From Casimicrobium huifangae (GTDB lineage Bacteria; Pseudomonadota; Gammaproteobacteria; Burkholderiales; Casimicrobiaceae): a DNA stretch of 64,000 nucleotides. The notes under the pieces are model-generated. The model ran no database searches, had not been told where the DNA came from, and saw nothing but the letters and a program-made list of their open reading frames with translations. Location: the NCBI RefSeq assembly GCF_009746125.1, contig NZ_CP041352.1, forward strand, positions 1,658,436 to 1,722,435. The letters run 5' to 3'. Positions within the stretch are counted from its first letter, which is position 1. Each line of letters opens with the position of its first letter. Below, piece after piece: positions 34,259-43,793 of this stretch. The position numbers and the translations under genes were made by a program.

Positions 34259-37200
34259 TTAAGCGGTTTGCGGGGACGAATCGGAAACGGATAGCGCGCC
34301 GCCGGTGATTGCCGACAGGCGATTGCGGTAGGCCACGTAGTAGAGGATCGGGATGACGACCAGCGTAAGGATGGTCGAGACAAATATTCCGAAGATCAGT
34401 GAGATCGCGAGGCCGTTGAAGATCGGGTCATCGAGAATGAAGAACGCGCCCAGCATCGCTGCCACGCCGGTCAACATGATTGGCTGCGCGCGGGTGATCG
34501 CCGAATGCACGATGGCGTCGGCAAAAGCCACACCGGCGCGCACCTGCAGATTGATGAAGTCCACCAGCAGGATTGAGTTGCGCACGATGATGCCTGCCAG
34601 CGCGATCATGCCGATCATGCTGGTCGCGGTGTACTGCGAACCAAGCAGTGCGTGGCCGGGCATGACACCAATGATGGTGAGCGGAATCGGTGCCATGATG
34701 ATCAGCGGCGTCAGGTACGAACCAAACTGCGCTACCACCAGCAGATAGATGAGGATCAGGCCGACCGCATAGGCTGCGCCCATGTCGCGGAATGTCTCGA
34801 AAGTGATCTGCCACTCGCCGTCCCATTTGATCGCGTAGTCGCGATAAGCCTCGGCAGGCGGTTTGATGAAGTATTCGACCAGTCCGCCGCCATTGGGCGC
34901 CTGGATCGCCGCGATCTCGCTGCGCATGCTGAACATGCCGTAGAGCGGCGAATCGAGCTTGCCCGCCATGTCACCGACCACGAAATTCACCGGCAGCAAG
35001 TCCTTGTGATACACCGGCTGTTCGCGCTCGGTGTCGCTCACGGTGACCAGCTCGCGAATGGCAACGAGCTTGCCCTCCGTGCTGCGTACCGCCAACTGCA
35101 ACAGCGCATCGAGATCGCCGTGGCGCTCAGCGGGGAGCTGCAACGTCGCGGCGGCCGGGTATTTGCCGGCGTCGTGCAGCCAGGCCGTGGCCTCGCCGGC
35201 GAGCCCGGCACGCAGGGTAGTCACGATGGCCTGTTGCGGCACGCCCAGCATGGCGGCCTTGCGACGATCCACGATCAGCAGCTTCTTCGGCGCGCTGGCG
35301 ATGCTGCTGTCGTCAACATCGACCACGCCGGTGGTTTTCTCGAACACCGTACGCACTGTTTTCGCCACGTTACGCCGACCGTCGGCTTCGGGACCATAAA
35401 TCTCGGCCACGATGGGCGCCAGCACGGGTGGGCCGGGCGGTACCTCCACTACCTTTACGTTGGCACCAAAGCGGGCCGCGATCTTCTGCAGGTGCAGACG
35501 CACTCGGGTGGCGATGGCATGGCTCTTTTCGCTGCGCGCGTGTTTGTCGAGCAGATTGACCTGCAGGTCGCCCACTTCGCCGCCGGCACGCAGGTAATAC
35601 TGGCGTACGAGGCCGTTGAAGTTGATCGGTGCCGATGTGCCGGCATAGGCCTGATAGTCGGTGACTTCGGGCACAGTGCGCAGATAGGCGCCCAGCTCAT
35701 GCATCACGGCGGCAGTCTGCTCGACGGGGGTGCCGGCTGGCATGTCGACGACGACCTGGAACTCGCTCTTGTTGTCGAAGGGTAGCATCTTGAGTTGCAC
35801 CAGCCCCAGCACCGGCAGCAGCACCGAAAGCGCGATGAGACCCGCCACGCCCAGTGCGAGCAGTTTGCGATTGCGGCCGCCGCGCTTCGCGTCCAGCAGC
35901 GGGCGGAACACGCGCTCGAACAGCGGTGCCAGCTTTGCGGCCAGGCCATGCCCAGCCGCGTGCGAGCCGGTGGACGTGTGTCCCGTCGCTTTCATCCATA
36001 GTCTGGCGAGCCACGGCGTCACTACGAACGCAATCGCGAGCGAGAGCAGCATGCCCATGCTGGCGTTAATGGGGATCGGGCTCATGTACGGCCCCATCAG
36101 CCCCGACACAAAGGCCATCGGCAGCAGCGCTGCAATAACGGTGAGCGTGGCAAGGATGGTCGGGCCGCCCACCTCATCGACAGCACCGGGGATGATCTGT
36201 GCGAGTGTTTTGCCGGGGTGCAGTTGCTGGTGGCGGTGGATGTTTTCCACCACCACGATCGCGTCATCGACCAGGATGCCGATCGAGAAAATCAGCGCGA
36301 ACAGCGACACCCGGTTCAATGTGAAGCCCCACGCCCACGAGGCGAACAGCGTGGCGGTCAGCGTCAGGATCACCGCTGCGCCAACAATGGCGGCTTCGCG
36401 GCGGCCGAGAGCAAAGAACACCAGCGCGACCACCGAGATCGTCGCGAACAGCAGTTTCTGGATCAGCTTCTGCGCCTTGTCGTTGGCGGTGGCGCCGTAG
36501 TTGCGTGTCTCGGCGACTTCGACATCCGCCGGGATCACCGTGTTGCGCAAGCTCTCCACGCGCTTCATCACGGCGTTGGCGACGTCGATGGCGTTCTCGC
36601 CGGGCTTCTTGGTGACACTCACGGTCACAGCGGGATATTCGGCGCCCGGCTTGCCATCCTTGTCTGCCGTGCCGTGCCAGACATAGCGGCTGGCTGGTAG
36701 TGCGCCGTCGCGAATGCTTGCCACGTCGCGCAGAAACACCGGTTTGCCGGCACGCGCCGTGACCACCAGATCACCGACTTCGCTGGCCTGCCGCAGGAAC
36801 GGACCCGATTCGACGGCCACCGCCTTGTTGCCACTGAGCAGGTCACCCACCGGCAAGCCCAGGTTGGCCGATTGCAGCGTGTTGCGCAAGTCGCCTACCG
36901 TCACGCCGACGGCGGCCATGCGCGTTGGGTCGATTTCGACCACTATGGCGCGTCCAGGACCACCCACTGTCACCACCTCACGGGTGCCGTTCACCCGTTT
37001 GATGTCCGTCTCAATGCTGTGCGCCACGCGTTCCAGATCGAAGGCGCCCGTGTCGGCTGTTTTGCTGAACAGTGTCAGCGTGACAATCGGTACGTCATCG
37101 ATGCCTTTCGGCTTGATGATCGGGTCGAGCACGCCCAGACCCTTCGGCAGCCAGTCAGCGTTCGAATTCACGGTGTCGTACAGTCGTACCAGCGCCTCGG

Positions 37201-37555
37201 TGCGCCCAACCCCTACCTTGAATTGCACTGTGATCACCGCGAGGCCAGGTCGCGAGATCGACATCACGTGCTCGACGCCCGAAATCTGCGCCAGCACCTG
37301 CTCGGCCGGGCCGGCGACCATCTGCTCCACGTCCCGCACTGCCGCGCCGGGAAACGGGATCAGCACATTGGCCATGGTGACGTTGATCTGCGGCTCTTCT
37401 TCCCGCGGGGTGACGAGCACGGCAAAGACACCGAGCAGCAAGGCGACCAGCGCGAGGAGTGGCGTGATCTGTGCACTCTGGAAGAACGCGGCGATACGAC
37501 CCGACATCCCCATCGGTGCCGCGCTGTCTGTTCGGGTTGAAGTCACTTGCGACAT
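34259..37555 (-). CDS. RND efflux pump inner-membrane subunit
   Basis: 1098 residues, normal RND length. After the first helix (ITPLLALVALLLGVFAVLV) comes a large periplasmic loop (AAVRDVEQMVAGPAEQVLAQ), then helices 2-6 with the Asp-Asp proton relay in FSIGILVDDAIVVVENIHRH, the second loop and helices 7-12. It exports substrates by proton exchange with the adaptor encoded upstream. No outer-membrane channel gene is in the operon, so a shared TolC-type channel is expected. Metal or drug class not assigned. Confidence 0.93.
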   Translation of the reverse strand: MSQVTSTRTDSAAPMGMSGRIAAFFQSAQITPLLALVALLLGVFAVLVTPREEEPQINVTMANVLIPFPGAAVRDVEQMVAGPAEQVLAQISGVEHVMSISRPGLAVITVQFKVGVGRTEALVRLYDTVNSNADWLPKGLGVLDPIIKPKGIDDVPIVTLTLFSKTADTGAFDLERVAHSIETDIKRVNGTREVVTVGGPGRAIVVEIDPTRMAAVGVTVGDLRNTLQSANLGLPVGDLLSGNKAVAVESGPFLRQASEVGDLVVTARAGKPVFLRDVASIRDGALPASRYVWHGTADKDGKPGAEYPAVTVSVTKKPGENAIDVANAVMKRVESLRNTVIPADVEVAETRNYGATANDKAQKLIQKLLFATISVVALVFFALGRREAAIVGAAVILTLTATLFASWAWGFTLNRVSLFALIFSIGILVDDAIVVVENIHRHQQLHPGKTLAQIIPGAVDEVGGPTILATLTVIAALLPMAFVSGLMGPYMSPIPINASMGMLLSLAIAFVVTPWLARLWMKATGHTSTGSHAAGHGLAAKLAPLFERVFRPLLDAKRGGRNRKLLALGVAGLIALSVLLPVLGLVQLKMLPFDNKSEFQVVVDMPAGTPVEQTAAVMHELGAYLRTVPEVTDYQAYAGTSAPINFNGLVRQYYLRAGGEVGDLQVNLLDKHARSEKSHAIATRVRLHLQKIAARFGANVKVVEVPPGPPVLAPIVAEIYGPEADGRRNVAKTVRTVFEKTTGVVDVDDSSIASAPKKLLIVDRRKAAMLGVPQQAIVTTLRAGLAGEATAWLHDAGKYPAAATLQLPAERHGDLDALLQLAVRSTEGKLVAIRELVTVSDTEREQPVYHKDLLPVNFVVGDMAGKLDSPLYGMFSMRSEIAAIQAPNGGGLVEYFIKPPAEAYRDYAIKWDGEWQITFETFRDMGAAYAVGLILIYLLVVAQFGSYLTPLIIMAPIPLTIIGVMPGHALLGSQYTATSMIGMIALAGIIVRNSILLVDFINLQVRAGVAFADAIVHSAITRAQPIMLTGVAAMLGAFFILDDPIFNGLAISLIFGIFVSTILTLVVIPILYYVAYRNRLSAITGGALSVSDSSPQTA

Positions 37556-37569
37556 GGGTGTGCTCCAGA

Positions 37570-38739
37570 TCAGCGAATGCGCGCCGCGAGCTGCGGCTCG
37601 GTGACCACGCGCTCGCCATCGCTGAGTCCGGAGAGCACCTCAACCTTGTCGCCCTCGCTGCGGCCGAGTCGTACCTGGCGCAGCAGCGGCTGGTTGCTGC
37701 TGCTCAGCACGTAGAGACTGGTCAATTCGCTGCGACGCACGATGGCGCTTGCTGGCACGGAGATTCGGGCGGCCGCAGCGGCACTCTTGCTGGCAATCCA
37801 GACGCGGGCGAACATGCCAGGCGTAACGCCGACGAGATCGCCCGACAGGTCGAGGCGCACTTGTGAGGTATGTGTGCTGGCGTCCACGGTTGGCAACACC
37901 TGTGTGCGCACCGTTGCGGGCCATTGCGCTGCTGCCGGCAGGCCGGGGAGCTCGGCTTTGGCCGCAGGCGCGCTGCCCGTGGGCAAACCGTTCAGGGCGG
38001 TTTGTGGCACCGCAGCAGTGACTCGCAGCGCGGTCGGGTCGTAGATCGTGACCAGAGAGCGCCCTGGCATCGCCATGTCACCGAGCGTGACTGGCACCTC
38101 CGACACCACACCCGCATAGGGCGCGCGGACCACGTGGAAACCGGTTTGCGTGCGGGCAGCACCTGCCTGCGCCAACTGCGCGTTGACCTGCGCTTCGGTG
38201 GCCTTGAACTGTGCCTGCGCACGCTCCAGAGCAGCCGGACTGATGTAGTTCTTCTGAAAGAGTTGCTGCTGGCGCGCAAGGTCCGCCTTCGCTACATCCA
38301 GCGACGCGCGCGCAGCCTGCACCTGCGCCTCGCTGGCGACCGCCGCTTGATCAGCAGCACGGGCGTCGATACGCAGCAGGACTTGACCTGCCTTCACGCG
38401 GTCGCCCGCCTTGACGTCCAGTTGCACGATGGCGCCAGGCACCTGCGCGGCGATCACTGTCTGACGTACGGCCTCAACCACCCCGTCATACGCAGCCTGT
38501 TCGCCGTTGGTCGCGCCACGCGCCACGACGGTTGGCAGCATCGAGGCGGTACTCGCTTCCGAATTCGATTTCGCCGGGGCACCTCCGCTGGACTGCGCGA
38601 GCGACGCTGATGTAATGGCAATCTCCGCAGTTAGCCCCACAAGCACGAACGCGATGACGCGCCGCGACTGGCCACGGTGCGGCGGGAGCGAAAGTCGAAA
38701 TTGGCGAAATGAGCGAAACATCTTCATGGCGGTGTTCAC
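37570..38739 (-). CDS. RND efflux periplasmic adaptor (membrane fusion protein)
   Basis: 389 residues. N-terminal membrane/signal segment VIAFVLVGLTAEIAITSASL, biotinyl-lipoyl-like half motifs IVQLDVKAGDRVKAGQVLLR and VRAPYAGVVSEVPVTLGDMA around an alpha-helical hairpin (ASLDVAKADLARQQQLFQ), then beta-barrel and membrane-proximal domains (VRLGRSEGDKVEVLSGLSDG). It links the RND subunit to an outer-membrane channel. First gene of the operon, divergent from the ArsR regulator. Confidence 0.92.
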   Translation of the reverse strand: MNTAMKMFRSFRQFRLSLPPHRGQSRRVIAFVLVGLTAEIAITSASLAQSSGGAPAKSNSEASTASMLPTVVARGATNGEQAAYDGVVEAVRQTVIAAQVPGAIVQLDVKAGDRVKAGQVLLRIDARAADQAAVASEAQVQAARASLDVAKADLARQQQLFQKNYISPAALERAQAQFKATEAQVNAQLAQAGAARTQTGFHVVRAPYAGVVSEVPVTLGDMAMPGRSLVTIYDPTALRVTAAVPQTALNGLPTGSAPAAKAELPGLPAAAQWPATVRTQVLPTVDASTHTSQVRLDLSGDLVGVTPGMFARVWIASKSAAAAARISVPASAIVRRSELTSLYVLSSSNQPLLRQVRLGRSEGDKVEVLSGLSDGERVVTEPQLAARIR

Positions 38740-38761
38740 ATCGTGAAGTTTGATGTATTAT

Positions 38762-38793
38762 TTGCGCAAGTAGTTAAATAGTCAAGTGCGTAA
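38762..38793. promoter_or_regulatory. Candidate ArsR operator in the divergent promoter region
   Basis: TTGCGCA (38762-38768), 18 bp, TGCGTAA (38787-38793): an inverted repeat with one mismatch, in an AT-rich 104-bp region between the adaptor gene and the arsR-type gene. Position suits a regulator acting on both promoters. Confidence 0.4.
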
Positions 38794-38843
38794 TTGTGAG
38801 ATTGGTCAAATATTTGTCGATCAAGACGTCTTGAGGCAACATC

Positions 38844-39245
38844 GTGACTTTGAACCCAGCTCCGTGCCCGGCAATGAATGGACTCCCTCCCGAAGCGCTC
38901 ACTCAGGTAGCGGCCTACTTTCAGGCTCTGTCAGAGCCAACCCGCCTGCAAATCCTGAATCTGCTGCGTGAGAAGGAGCGCAATGTCGGCGAACTGGCCG
39001 AGCTTTGCGGCTACACCTCCGCCAATATTTCCCGGCACCTGAGCCTGTTGACGCAGCATGGTCTGGTCGCCCGCGAGAGCCGCGGCAATAGTGCCTACTA
39101 CCGGATTGCCGACACGTCGATCTATGAGCTGTGCGATCTGGTGTGCGGCAACATCGCACGCAAACTCGATCGTGCGGCCGAAGAGCGGGCGCTATTTGTG
39201 TCGCCAGCTGCGGCTATTGCGAGCAAGGCGGCGAATGCCGGCTAG
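38844..39245 (+). CDS. ArsR-family transcriptional regulator
   Basis: 133 residues, GTG start. The winged helix covers about 20-95: FQALSEPTRLQILNLLREK, NVGELAELCGYTSANISRHL, LLTQHGLVARESRGNSAYY. Cysteines at 55, 97 and 101 could form a metal or thiol-sensing site; they do not match the cysteine spacing I know for SqrR/BigR. It is divergent from the RND-trxC-SQR operon and probably represses it. Inducer unknown. Confidence 0.88.
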   Translation: MTLNPAPCPAMNGLPPEALTQVAAYFQALSEPTRLQILNLLREKERNVGELAELCGYTSANISRHLSLLTQHGLVARESRGNSAYYRIADTSIYELCDLVCGNIARKLDRAAEERALFVSPAAAIASKAANAG

Positions 39246-39339
39246 CGACCGGCGCAGAGTCATTCGCTGGATTCGCACCGCGCAAGCTTTGGAATTCCCG
39301 TTCTAATCGCCAGTCGGGCTGTTTGCGACAATTGTCAGC

Positions 39340-40014
39340 ATGGGCAATCTGTATCTTGTACGGCACGGTCAGGCGTCATTCGGCGCTGCGGACTACGACA
39401 ACCTGAGCGAACTGGGTCAGCGTCAGAGCGTTCGTCTGGGGGAGCACTTTCGCGAGCAGGGGCAGCAGTTCGACGTGGTGCTGACCGGTACGCTGAAGCG
39501 GCACCGGCAGACCTTTGCCGGTATCGCGGAGGGCATGCAACTTGGAGCGGTTGAGGCGCGGGAGTTGCCCGGGCTCAACGAGTTCGACGGCGACGCGGTC
39601 ATCCGCGCCATCCATCCCGAGCCGCTGCAGCGGCCGACGACACCAGATGGCGTGCGCGCACATTTTCGCCTGCTGCGGGAAGGCATTGCAGCATGGATGC
39701 AGGGGCGTACCGCGCCCGAGGGCATGATCAGCTATGCGGCGTTCCGTGCCGGCGTGCAGGACGCCATCGACCACGTTCGCGCTGAACACGCTGATGTTGA
39801 CGTACTGATCGTGTCCAGCGGTGGGCCGATTTCGACTGCGGTCGGGCTGGTGCTGGGTACGACGCCGGAGACCACCATCGATCTCAACATGCGCATGCGC
39901 AACAGTGCAGTGACCGAATTCGCAGTCACACCGAAGCGGCACGCGCTCATCACCTACAACACGCTGCCACATCTCGAAGCGCCCGCGTACCGGTCGTGGA
40001 TCACTCACGCATGA
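39340..40014 (+). CDS. Histidine phosphatase family protein
   Basis: 224 residues. LYLVRHGQASFGAADYDNLS at the start carries the RHG with the phospho-accepting His; VVLTGTLKRHRQT and a late VLIVSSGGPIS (Gly in place of the usual second His) mark the phosphoglycerate-mutase fold. The loss of the second His may change or weaken activity. It stands alone in front of creB, with about 100 bp between. Confidence 0.83.
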   Translation: MGNLYLVRHGQASFGAADYDNLSELGQRQSVRLGEHFREQGQQFDVVLTGTLKRHRQTFAGIAEGMQLGAVEARELPGLNEFDGDAVIRAIHPEPLQRPTTPDGVRAHFRLLREGIAAWMQGRTAPEGMISYAAFRAGVQDAIDHVRAEHADVDVLIVSSGGPISTAVGLVLGTTPETTIDLNMRMRNSAVTEFAVTPKRHALITYNTLPHLEAPAYRSWITHA

Positions 40015-40117
40015 GCGCGGGCAGGGCGGCGACATCCGCCGATGTGTACCGCTGCGGGTAGGTGCTTGATATACGTTGGCCTTGCCGCCGGCGGCGAACG
40101 GAAGCAACCGATGGCAT

Positions 40118-40864
40118 ATGCTCAGGCCAGATCCTTTGCAACCGAAACCGCGTATTTCTACCCACGACATTACGGACAAGCCACGCATCCTCATCGTCGA
40201 GGATGAGGACGCGATCGCCGAGACGCTGGCCTACGCCCTGCGCACCGATGGCTTTACGCCGGTGCATGTGCGACTGCTGGCGGACGCCCGACGCGAGCTC
40301 AGTGGTGCGGGAGCGGCACCAGCGCTGGTGATCCTCGACGTTGGTTTGCCGGATGGCACCGGTTTTGACCTGTGCCGCGAAATTCGTGCGACGCCCGGGA
40401 GGAGTGACCTGCCGATCATCCTGCTTACGGCGCGCAGCGAGGAGGTTGATCGCGTGGTTGGGCTGGAGCTGGGGGCCGACGATTACGTGGTCAAACCGTT
40501 TAGTCCACGCGAGGTGAGCCTGCGGGTGCGCACGGTGTTGCGACGGGTGTCTTCAGCGGTACCGCCGCCGCCAGCCCCAGCTCGGTTCGTTGTTGATGCC
40601 CCAGGGCAACGGGTCCTGTTTGCTGGCGAGGTGCTCAACCTGACGCGCCGCGAATATTTGCTACTGCGGACACTGCTTGAGCGGCCGGGCCGAATCTGCT
40701 CGCGTGACATGCTGCTTGATGCAGCATGGGGGACGGATGCAGAAAGTGGTGATCGTACTGTGGATACCCACATCAAGACTTTACGTGCGAAGCTCAAGGC
40801 CTTGCGCATTGACCTCGACCCGATCACGACGCATCGGGGCCTCGGGTACAGCATTACCGACTGA
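40118..40864 (+). CDS. creB: Response regulator CreB
   Basis: About 248 residues. Receiver domain with the acidic pair in ILIVEDEDAIAETLAYAL, phospho-Asp in VILDVGLPDGTGFDLC and Lys in GADDYVVKPFSPREV; OmpR-type winged helix with FAGEVLNLTRREYLLLRTLL and DRTVDTHIKTLRAKL. The ATG at 40118 is the best start; in-frame codons before it would add an unrelated leader. creC and creD follow, and a cre tag sits before creD. Confidence 0.9.
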   Translation: MLRPDPLQPKPRISTHDITDKPRILIVEDEDAIAETLAYALRTDGFTPVHVRLLADARRELSGAGAAPALVILDVGLPDGTGFDLCREIRATPGRSDLPIILLTARSEEVDRVVGLELGADDYVVKPFSPREVSLRVRTVLRRVSSAVPPPPAPARFVVDAPGQRVLFAGEVLNLTRREYLLLRTLLERPGRICSRDMLLDAAWGTDAESGDRTVDTHIKTLRAKLKALRIDLDPITTHRGLGYSITD

Positions 40865-40870
40865 TCAATC

Positions 40871-42298
40871 ATGCACTTGGGCATCCGTCTGCTGTTTGCG
40901 GTTTTTGCCATCATCGGATTGGCCGCGTTCTTTGTGCTGACGGTGTTCGTGAACGAAATCAAGCCGTCGGTCGCGGAGGTCATGGAAGACATGATGATCG
41001 ACTCGGCACACATGCTCGCGGAGCTGGCAGCGCCCGAACTGGCGAAGGGAACGATCAACAGCGGTGACTTCGCACGGGCACTGAAGGCCTACAACGCCCG
41101 CAACCCGGAAGCGCAGGTCCACGGCTTCCGCAAGGAGAGCGTGGACTTTCGCGTCTATGTCACCGACGGCCAGGGCGTCGTGCAGTTTGACTCGGAGAAC
41201 CGCGCAGTTGGGCAGGACTTTTCAAGGTGGCGCGACATTCTGCTGACGCTCAGAGGCCAGTATGGCGCCCGCACCAGCACGGCGACGGTGAACGACGTCG
41301 ATACGTCGGTGTTTCACGTTGCGGCGCCGATCGTACGCGATGGCAGGACAATAGGCGTGCTGAGCCTGGCCAAGGCGACCAGCACGGTCGCGCCGTTCGT
41401 TGAGCGAGCGGAACGAAAGATTCTTGCTGGCGGCGCCTGGCTGCTTGCGCTCTCCCTGATTGTGGGCGTAGCAGCAACGCTCTGGATTGTGAGCGGCGTA
41501 CGCCGTCTGGCGCGTTATGCCGACGCGGTGGATGCCGGGCGCCGCTCGGCCGTGCCGGCCTTGCCGGGCGAGCTGGGCAAACTGGCGCGGTCAATGGGCG
41601 CGATGCGCGAGCGTCTGGAAGGGCAGCGCTACGTCGAGAACACGGTCCGTGCGCTGACGCACGAACTGAAGTCCCCCATCGCTGCCATACGAGGCGCGGG
41701 CGAACTGCTGCGCGAGCCGATGAGTGATGCGGATCGCGTTCATTTCGCGGACAACGTGGTGTCGCAGAGCGAGCGCATGCATTCCACGGTAGAGCGTCTG
41801 CTGGAGCTCTCGAAACTTGAGCAGTTGGCTGCACCGGCGCAGCTAGCGCGCATCAATCTTTCAGCGTTGTTCGATCAAGCGCGTGCTCACTGCGCGGCGC
41901 ACGCCGATCAGGCCGGCGTGCAGGTGGTCTGTGATGATTCATCGGCCGACGTGATGGGTGACCGCGAGAGCCTGCAGCTCGCGGTGGATAACCTGCTGCA
42001 CAACGCAATCGAATTTTCACCGTGCGGCGGCCTGGTGCGGTTGACAGCCAGTACAGTCGGAACCACCGTTTGCATTGACGTCGGTGACGATGGTCCCGGG
42101 TTTGCGCCCTTCGTGCAGGAGCGGATCGGTGAGCGATTCATCTCGACGCCACGTCCGGATGGGCGCCCCAAGGGCAGCGGACTGGGGCTCGCAATTGCCC
42201 GGCAGGTCGCGCTGCTGCACGGCGGTGACTTGCGCGTCGAGTGCACCAGCGCGCCGACGATCGTGCGATTGTCGATTCCATCGGGTACTGGCATCTAG
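40871..42298 (+). CDS. creC: Sensor histidine kinase CreC
   Basis: 475 residues. Helix 1 (LLFAVFAIIGLAAFFVLTVF), a periplasmic sensor of about 150 residues, helix 2 (AGGAWLLALSLIVGVAATLW), then HisKA with RALTHELKSPIAAIRGAGEL (phospho-His), N box NLLHNAIEFSP, G boxes DVGDDGPGFAP and GSGLGLAIARQV. The start IRLLFAVFAIIGLAAFFVL is very CreC-like. It starts 6 bp after creB. The signal is linked in E. coli to growth state and carbon source. Confidence 0.92.
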   Translation: MHLGIRLLFAVFAIIGLAAFFVLTVFVNEIKPSVAEVMEDMMIDSAHMLAELAAPELAKGTINSGDFARALKAYNARNPEAQVHGFRKESVDFRVYVTDGQGVVQFDSENRAVGQDFSRWRDILLTLRGQYGARTSTATVNDVDTSVFHVAAPIVRDGRTIGVLSLAKATSTVAPFVERAERKILAGGAWLLALSLIVGVAATLWIVSGVRRLARYADAVDAGRRSAVPALPGELGKLARSMGAMRERLEGQRYVENTVRALTHELKSPIAAIRGAGELLREPMSDADRVHFADNVVSQSERMHSTVERLLELSKLEQLAAPAQLARINLSALFDQARAHCAAHADQAGVQVVCDDSSADVMGDRESLQLAVDNLLHNAIEFSPCGGLVRLTASTVGTTVCIDVGDDGPGFAPFVQERIGERFISTPRPDGRPKGSGLGLAIARQVALLHGGDLRVECTSAPTIVRLSIPSGTGI

Positions 42299-42360
42299 AA
42301 CACCTTCCCCGGCACTTGGCAGTGGATTGCCGTTGGGCGACCTCCGCTCGAAGCACGTAC

Positions 42361-42376
42361 TTCACACAGACTTCAC
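42361..42376 (+). promoter_or_regulatory. cre tag (CreB binding site) before creD
   Basis: TTCAC-ACAGAC-TTCAC matches exactly the direct repeat TTCAC-N6-TTCAC known for CreB-controlled promoters. It lies 68 bp before the creD ATG, with creB and creC directly upstream. Confidence 0.85.
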
Positions 42377-42443
42377 ACGCTTCATTTTCTGCGCACATTC
42401 GCGGCTGATATTGCGCTCTGTTTCCAACGAATGGAGTGCAACG

Positions 42444-43793
42444 ATGCGGCGGTTCTCATTGCTGGTGAAGGCGGTTTCACTGGCGGCGGTGTTACTGGTG
42501 TTGATGATGGGTTTGTCGATGATCGGCGGACTGGCCAACGAGCGCGTGGCGTATCGGGCGCAGGCGGCGGCAAGTATCGAAGGCAGCCTCGCTGGCGCAC
42601 AAACACTGGCCGGGATGGTGCTGACCCGCCGGTGCGTCGAGACTTTCGAGGCCACGGTGATAAAGGACAAGGAAAAGACGGTGGAGCGCAGCGAAGTGCG
42701 GACCGTTCTCCGCTCGCTGCCACAGTCATCCTCATGGACGACAGAGAGCAAGATCGAACCGCGCTACCGCGGGCTCTACAAGGTGAATTCGTACGCATTG
42801 AACGCTGAAGAAGTGGTGGACTGGAAGACCGCAAGGGATCTGGCAGTCTTGCCGCTGAAAGCACCCGCTGTTGCCGTTCGCTGCGATGCGCCGCTGATCG
42901 AGTTCACGGTCACCGATCCGCGCGGTATCCGGGCGGTTCGGCTGCGTGGCCCCAATGGTGATCTTGAGGTCAAACCCAGCACAAATGGTGGAACTTTCAA
43001 CCGGGGGTTTGAGGCGAAGCTGCCGGTGGCTGAAAGTGCGCTGGATGCACCGCTGCGCTTGCGCCTTGTCGTGGATCTGGTCGGTATCGAATCAGTCGGC
43101 TTTGTTCCCCTGGCGGTGGACAACACGGTCACACTGAAATCGGACTGGCCGCACCCTTCATTTGGTGGTGAATTTCTACCCTTGACGCGAACCGTATCGG
43201 CGCAGGGATTTGACGCGCGCTGGAGCGTCTCTTCGCTCGCCGCTCAGGCCCGCTCGCAGCTCGGCAGCAGCGCGGCAGGCTGTGCGCAGACGCGCTCGTC
43301 GACGAAGGGATGTCTGCAATCCTTCGGCGTGGACTTCATTGACCCGGTCAATCCGGCGTCACTGTCGGACCGCGCAACGAAGTACGGCATTCTCTTCATC
43401 GTTCTCACCTTTGCCGGCATTGTGCTGCTGGAGGTGTTGAAGGGGCAGGCCGTGCATCCGGTGCAGTATTTGCTGATCGGTGCGGCGATGGCCGTGTTCT
43501 TCCTGCTGCTATTGAGTTTGTCCGAGCACATCGCCTTCATCAAGGCGTATGTGACAGCGGCTGTGGCCTGCGTGGCCCTGCTGACGGTGTATGCGAAGGC
43601 AGTCCTGGGCGGCTGGCAGCGAGCGCTACCGATGTCGGCGGGGCTTGCGGTGCTCTACTGCGTTTTGTATATGGTGCTGCAGTCGGAGCAGCATGCACTG
43701 CTGGCCGGCTCGCTGCTGGTGTTCGCGGTGCTTGCAGGGGTGATGTTGCTGACGCGCCACGTCAAGTGGGGAGGCCTCAATGAAGGCGCCTGA
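42444..43793 (+). CDS. creD: Inner-membrane protein CreD
   Basis: 449 residues. One N-terminal helix (AVSLAAVLLVLMMGLSMIGG), a long periplasmic domain (YRGLYKVNSYALNAEEVVDW, PLIEFTVTDPRGIRAV) and a cluster of C-terminal helices with LIGAAMAVFFLLLLSLSEHI and LCVLYMVLQ-like repeats, the CreD pattern and length. Known as an envelope protein strongly induced by CreBC. The cre tag upstream supports control by the neighbouring pair. Confidence 0.93.
   Translation: MRRFSLLVKAVSLAAVLLVLMMGLSMIGGLANERVAYRAQAAASIEGSLAGAQTLAGMVLTRRCVETFEATVIKDKEKTVERSEVRTVLRSLPQSSSWTTESKIEPRYRGLYKVNSYALNAEEVVDWKTARDLAVLPLKAPAVAVRCDAPLIEFTVTDPRGIRAVRLRGPNGDLEVKPSTNGGTFNRGFEAKLPVAESALDAPLRLRLVVDLVGIESVGFVPLAVDNTVTLKSDWPHPSFGGEFLPLTRTVSAQGFDARWSVSSLAAQARSQLGSSAAGCAQTRSSTKGCLQSFGVDFIDPVNPASLSDRATKYGILFIVLTFAGIVLLEVLKGQAVHPVQYLLIGAAMAVFFLLLLSLSEHIAFIKAYVTAAVACVALLTVYAKAVLGGWQRALPMSAGLAVLYCVLYMVLQSEQHALLAGSLLVFAVLAGVMLLTRHVKWGGLNEGA

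Noticed and set aside
34652-35785. 377-codon plus-strand frame
   Set aside because: Antisense to the RND pump gene, no motif.
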